64,000 nucleotides of DNA, taken from contig VFFE01006098.1 in assembly GCA_008921705.1 (NCBI GenBank), positions 373,406 to 437,405 of the forward strand, read 5' to 3'. A program made the translations under genes and the position numbers. This document shows, piece after piece, positions 60,786 through 64,000 of this stretch. Positions within the stretch are counted from its first letter, which is position 1. The number at the start of each line of letters is the position of its first letter. The DNA is from Burhinus oedicnemus (taxonomy: Eukaryota > Chordata > Aves > Charadriiformes > Burhinidae). The notes beneath the pieces were generated by a model, which was not told where the DNA came from, made no database searches, and worked only from the letters and a program-made list of their open reading frames with translations.

Positions 60786-62190
60786 CATAGAATCATAGAA
60801 TCATAGAATGGTTTAGGTTGGAAGGGACCTTAAAGATCATCTAGTTCCAACCCCGTGCCATGGGCAAGGACACCTCCTACTGGCCAGGTTATTCAAAGCC
60901 TCATCCAACCTGGCCTTGAACACTTCTAGGGATGGGGCTTCCACAACTTCCCTGGGCAACCTGTTCCAGTGCCTCACTACCCTCACAGTAAAGAATTTCT
61001 TCCCGCGATCTAATCTAAATCTACCCTCTTCTAGTTTGAAGCCATTACCTCTCATCCTATCACTACATGCCCTTGTAAAAAGTCCCTCTCCAGCTCTCTT
61101 GTACACCCCTTTCAGATACCGGAAGGCTGCTATAAGGTTTCCCTGGAGCCTTCCTTTCTCCAGGCTGAACAACCCCAGCTCTCTCAGCCTGTCCTCATAG
61201 CAGAGGTGCTCTAACCCTCTGATCATCTTCGTGGCCTGCTTCTGGACCTGCTCCAACAGGTCCATGTCCTTCTTATGCTGGGGGCTCCAGAGCTGGACAT
61301 AGTATTCCAGGTGGCATCTAGTGAGAGCAGAGTAGAGGGGCAGAATTACCTCCCTCGCCCTGCTGGCCACGCTTCTTTGGATGCAGCCCAGGATGTGGTT
61401 GGCCGCCTGGGCTGCGAGCGCACATTGCTAGCTCATGTTGAGCTTCTTATCCACCAACACCCCCAAGTCCCTCTCCTCAAGGCCGCTCTCAATCCACTTT
61501 CTGCCCAGCCTATATCTGTGCATGGGATTGCCTCAACCCACATGTGGCACCTTGCACTAGGCCTTGTTGAAGTTCATGAGGTTGGCACGGGCCCACCTCT
61601 CAAGCCCGTCCAGGTCCCTCTGGATAGCATCCCTTCCCTCCAGCATGTCAGCCGCTCCACACAGCTTGGTGTCGTCGGCAAACTTGCTGAGGGTGCACTC
61701 AGTCCCTACATCTGTGTCACCCACAAAGATGTTAAATAGTACCGGTCCCAGTACTGACCCCTGAGGAACACCAGTTGTTACTGCACACCACTTGGACATT
61801 GACCCATTGACTGCAACTCTTTGACTGAGGCCATCCAGCCAATTCCTTATCCACTGAGTGGTCCATCCATCAAATCCATGTCTCTCCAATTTAGAGACCA
61901 GGATACCATGCAGCACAGTGTCAAATGCCTTGCACAAGTCCAGGTAGATGACATCTGTTGCTCTCCCCTTATCCACCAAGGCTGTAACCTTGTCACAGAA
62001 AGCCAAAGTTAAACAGCATCTTTCCCTGGGTAAAATCCTGGTGATTAGTGAGCAGAGCCTGTGCTTTGCCATCTTCATTCATCATAAGCCCCATGGCAGC
62101 CACCAGGATCTGGTCGCAGGTCCCCTCTCCAAGCCTGGCTGTGGTGGCTTGGCAGGGGTTGCTTTCCCTGAAGCCTGGTGAAACCAAATG
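60786..62190 (-). mobile_element. CR1 LINE, 5'-truncated but with RT catalytic core
   Basis: Begins (3' end) with three reverse-complement octamers at 60786-60809. Two frames cover ORF2: 61557-62078 with [29 protein letters not shown] and SKFADDTKL (RT catalytic FADD box present), and 60837-61370 with [33 protein letters not shown] and [20 protein letters not shown]. Between them at least three in-frame stops occur (near 61556, 61534 and 61430). Weaker similarity continues to about 62190 ([12 protein letters not shown]). The C-terminal 177 residues differ at about 15 positions from the copy at 26676-27297, so both belong to one subfamily. The copy is immobile. Confidence 0.95.
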
Positions 62191-62197
62191 ATTGTTA

Positions 62198-62540
62198 TAG
62201 AATCATAGAATCATAGCATGGATTGGGTTGGAAGGGATCTTTAAAGGTCATCTAGTCCAACCCCTCTGCAATGAGCAGGGACATCTTCAGCTAGATCAGG
62301 TTGCTCAGAGCCCCATCCAACCTGACCTTGAATGTTTCCAGGGATGGGGCATCTACCACCTCTCTGGGCAACCTGTTCCAGTATTTCACCACCCTCAGAG
62401 TCAAAAAATTTCTTCCTTCTGTCTAGTCTGAATCTATTCTCTTTTATTTTAAAACCTTTGCCCCTTGTCCTATTGCTACAGGTGCTATTAAAAAGTCTGT
62501 TCCCATCTTTCTTAGAAGCCCTCTTTAAGTATTGAAAGTT
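62198..62540 (-). mobile_element. CR1 LINE 3' end fragment
   Basis: Starts at reverse-complement octamers (ATAGAATCATAGAATCATAG) and continues with the CR1 3' UTR and end of ORF2 (GTCATCTAGTCCAACCCCTC, GGGATGGGGCATCTACCACC, TGGGCAACCTGTTCCAGTAT). It is lost near GTATTGAAAG. Same orientation as, and directly abutting, the truncated 5' end of the 60786-62190 copy. Similar in type to 29836-30010 and 31921-32300. Confidence 0.94.
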
Positions 62541-64000
62541 GCAAGTATTGAATGTTGTGATGGTTCAAGTTGAAAGAGTTTAACCCCAGGAGACTGCTCT
62601 TTCTTCCTTCGTGACTTCTGCTTGATTTTCCACACACAGCCAGTTTAACAGCTCCCAGCTTTGCTTTTAAAAGCTGGCAATCTGTTATCCCATTCACATT
62701 TCTCTGCTCCCCACCAGTGCACTAAGAAAATTTCATCCGTAAACATGTGCTCTGAACGTCCTCAAAGAAGCTTTTGCTTTCAGACACCCTGATACCTCCT
62801 CCTCTGTGCAACAGCATCTTTGATTTGAAAAGGGTCACCAGAAATGGCCCTCTGTCCCACCGGAGACCAGGAGGCAGGTATGGTTCTGCAAAGGCTGATA
62901 ATAAGCCAGTACAACCGAAGTTACTTCATCTATAAAATATCACTGCATCATCAAATGTAAAGCTTGCTTTGAGCTTTCTACAGCTTTCATGGCTGTAACA
63001 AATGAGTAACAAAACAGCGACTGCGGTGTTTTAATCAGCGCCTTGGACTTTCTTCATTTTTTTTGCCAGTTCAGTCTGTAATTTTTGGACTACCCATCCT
63101 TCATTAAAATAAAAAGTCTCAAAGACTGGGGAGCCTGCAACTCCTTTTTTGTATAGCTGAAGATCAAGGCTCAGGCATTTTAGACATACTGCTGCTAAAA
63201 CATACTTAAATCTGGCTCTCCCTGCATATCAGTCAGCACAGTCTTCTGCATCCATATCTGAAGCAATGGTTTTGATCCTCTCTCAACATCTTTCGGCCAG
63301 CCTGTGTGCTGTGCCTTCTGCTGAAATCCTTAACACATTGTTTTGACTGGTCTTGAAATGCAGCAGGAGCAGACTGGTCATGATTTTCCTTTCCTCAAAA
63401 TTGCCTCTTCAACTGCATTTTCTTACAGTACGGTGAAAAATCTCTCAACTGAGCTCCCCAGCCTCAAAGGAGATGTAGAAATCACCTCTCCATGCTTCAC
63501 TTATTTAGGAAATACATTGAGTTGTCCCATGTTTTGAGGGCTTTGAAGAAGGTCTTCTCAATGGCATGCAGCTGAGAGAAGAACCTTCTTATAGAACAGT
63601 GGAGACGTAGTGGGAGAAGCAAAGTCAGCCTGGACATACCTTGAAAGGGATCAGCACAAGGGAAGGGCTGTTTGCATCCCAAAAGGAATGGGAGGACAGT
63701 CTTCTACATTTTGCTTTCTAGCATCTCTCCCTGTGCATGACAGATGGTTGCTCAGGGAAAAGAAATGAAGTTCTCCTTTAAGCACCTGACTCTAGTAGCT
63801 GAAGCTTTCAAGGAGAAACGCTGAGTCTCAAGGCCAGGCTTGAGAAAGAGGAATACATCGAGACACTGGGGCAGCCCAACAAACAGTGCAGCAGGCACAG
63901 GTGAGGCTTGCGGTGGTCTCTGACCATGACATATATGGCAGTGATGCCTATCCCCTGTTTGACAATATTTTGGGGGAAAAGGCAGGTAAAATTCCTGGGA
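62541..64000. other. Unassigned non-coding sequence
   Basis: No exon, RNA gene or repeat family recognised to the end of the window. Confidence 0.5.

Noticed and set aside
60286..60798. 170-codon plus-strand open frame
   Set aside because: Runs through a G-rich patch into the CR1 octamer tail. Translation is Gly-rich low complexity with no domain.
1..64000. tRNA, rRNA, CRISPR array, bacterial-type operons
   Set aside because: No cloverleaf B-box/A-box pairs, rRNA motifs or spaced direct repeats were found by eye, and sequence character is vertebrate throughout.

Overview
The window is vertebrate nuclear DNA, almost certainly from a bird. Two lines of evidence support this. There are at least eight CR1 LINE fragments, several ending in the avian octamer tail ATTCTATG. 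The only recognisable gene is a GDNF-family receptor alpha of the GFRA4 type that still carries the N-terminal D1 domain, which to my knowledge mammalian GFRA4 has lost. No bacterial, phage or CRISPR features are present.

Layout. Positions 1-6674 are non-coding and lie downstream of the gene. GFRA4 occupies the minus strand from 6893 (stop codon) up to 20769 (start of the first clearly assigned coding exon). Seven coding exons with consensus GT/AG junctions and matching phases encode about 418 residues: D1 (20491-20769), a short linker exon (17706-17786), D2 (13877-14222), D3 over three exons (10662-10771, 9572-9706, 9151-9308), and a terminal exon with the GPI-attachment tail (6893-7039). 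A polyadenylation signal lies at 6694-6699. The signal-peptide exon is not certain; a weak candidate is at 24127-24178. No other host gene could be identified up to 64000; most of that stretch is probably 5' flank or intron of GFRA4.

Repeats. There are no recognisable CR1 copies from 1 to about 26.67 kb. Beyond that, CR1 copies of several ages occur: 26676-27297 (+), 29836-30010 (-), 31921-33990 (-, with ORF1 esterase and ORF2 endonuclease remnants and an internal deletion), 35740-36790 (+, old), 42610-42960 (-, old), 43949-45150 (-), 53390-53682 (+), 60786-62190 (-) and 62198-62540 (-). Beside the 31.9-34.0 kb CR1 lies a decayed Ty3/Gypsy-like reverse transcriptase (about 34190-34740, -). 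A 404-bp structure at 57038-57441 has 109-bp inverted arms that are about 92% complementary. A degenerate 14-bp minisatellite rich in alternating purine/pyrimidine lies at 49069-49183.

Biology. GFRA4 is a GPI-anchored co-receptor that binds a GDNF-family ligand (persephin) and presents it to the RET tyrosine kinase. Nothing else in the window acts with it visibly; the remaining content is transposon debris and unassigned non-coding DNA. The items most worth checking are the long inverted repeat, the Gypsy-like RT fossil and the candidate signal-peptide exon with its tandem splice acceptor.
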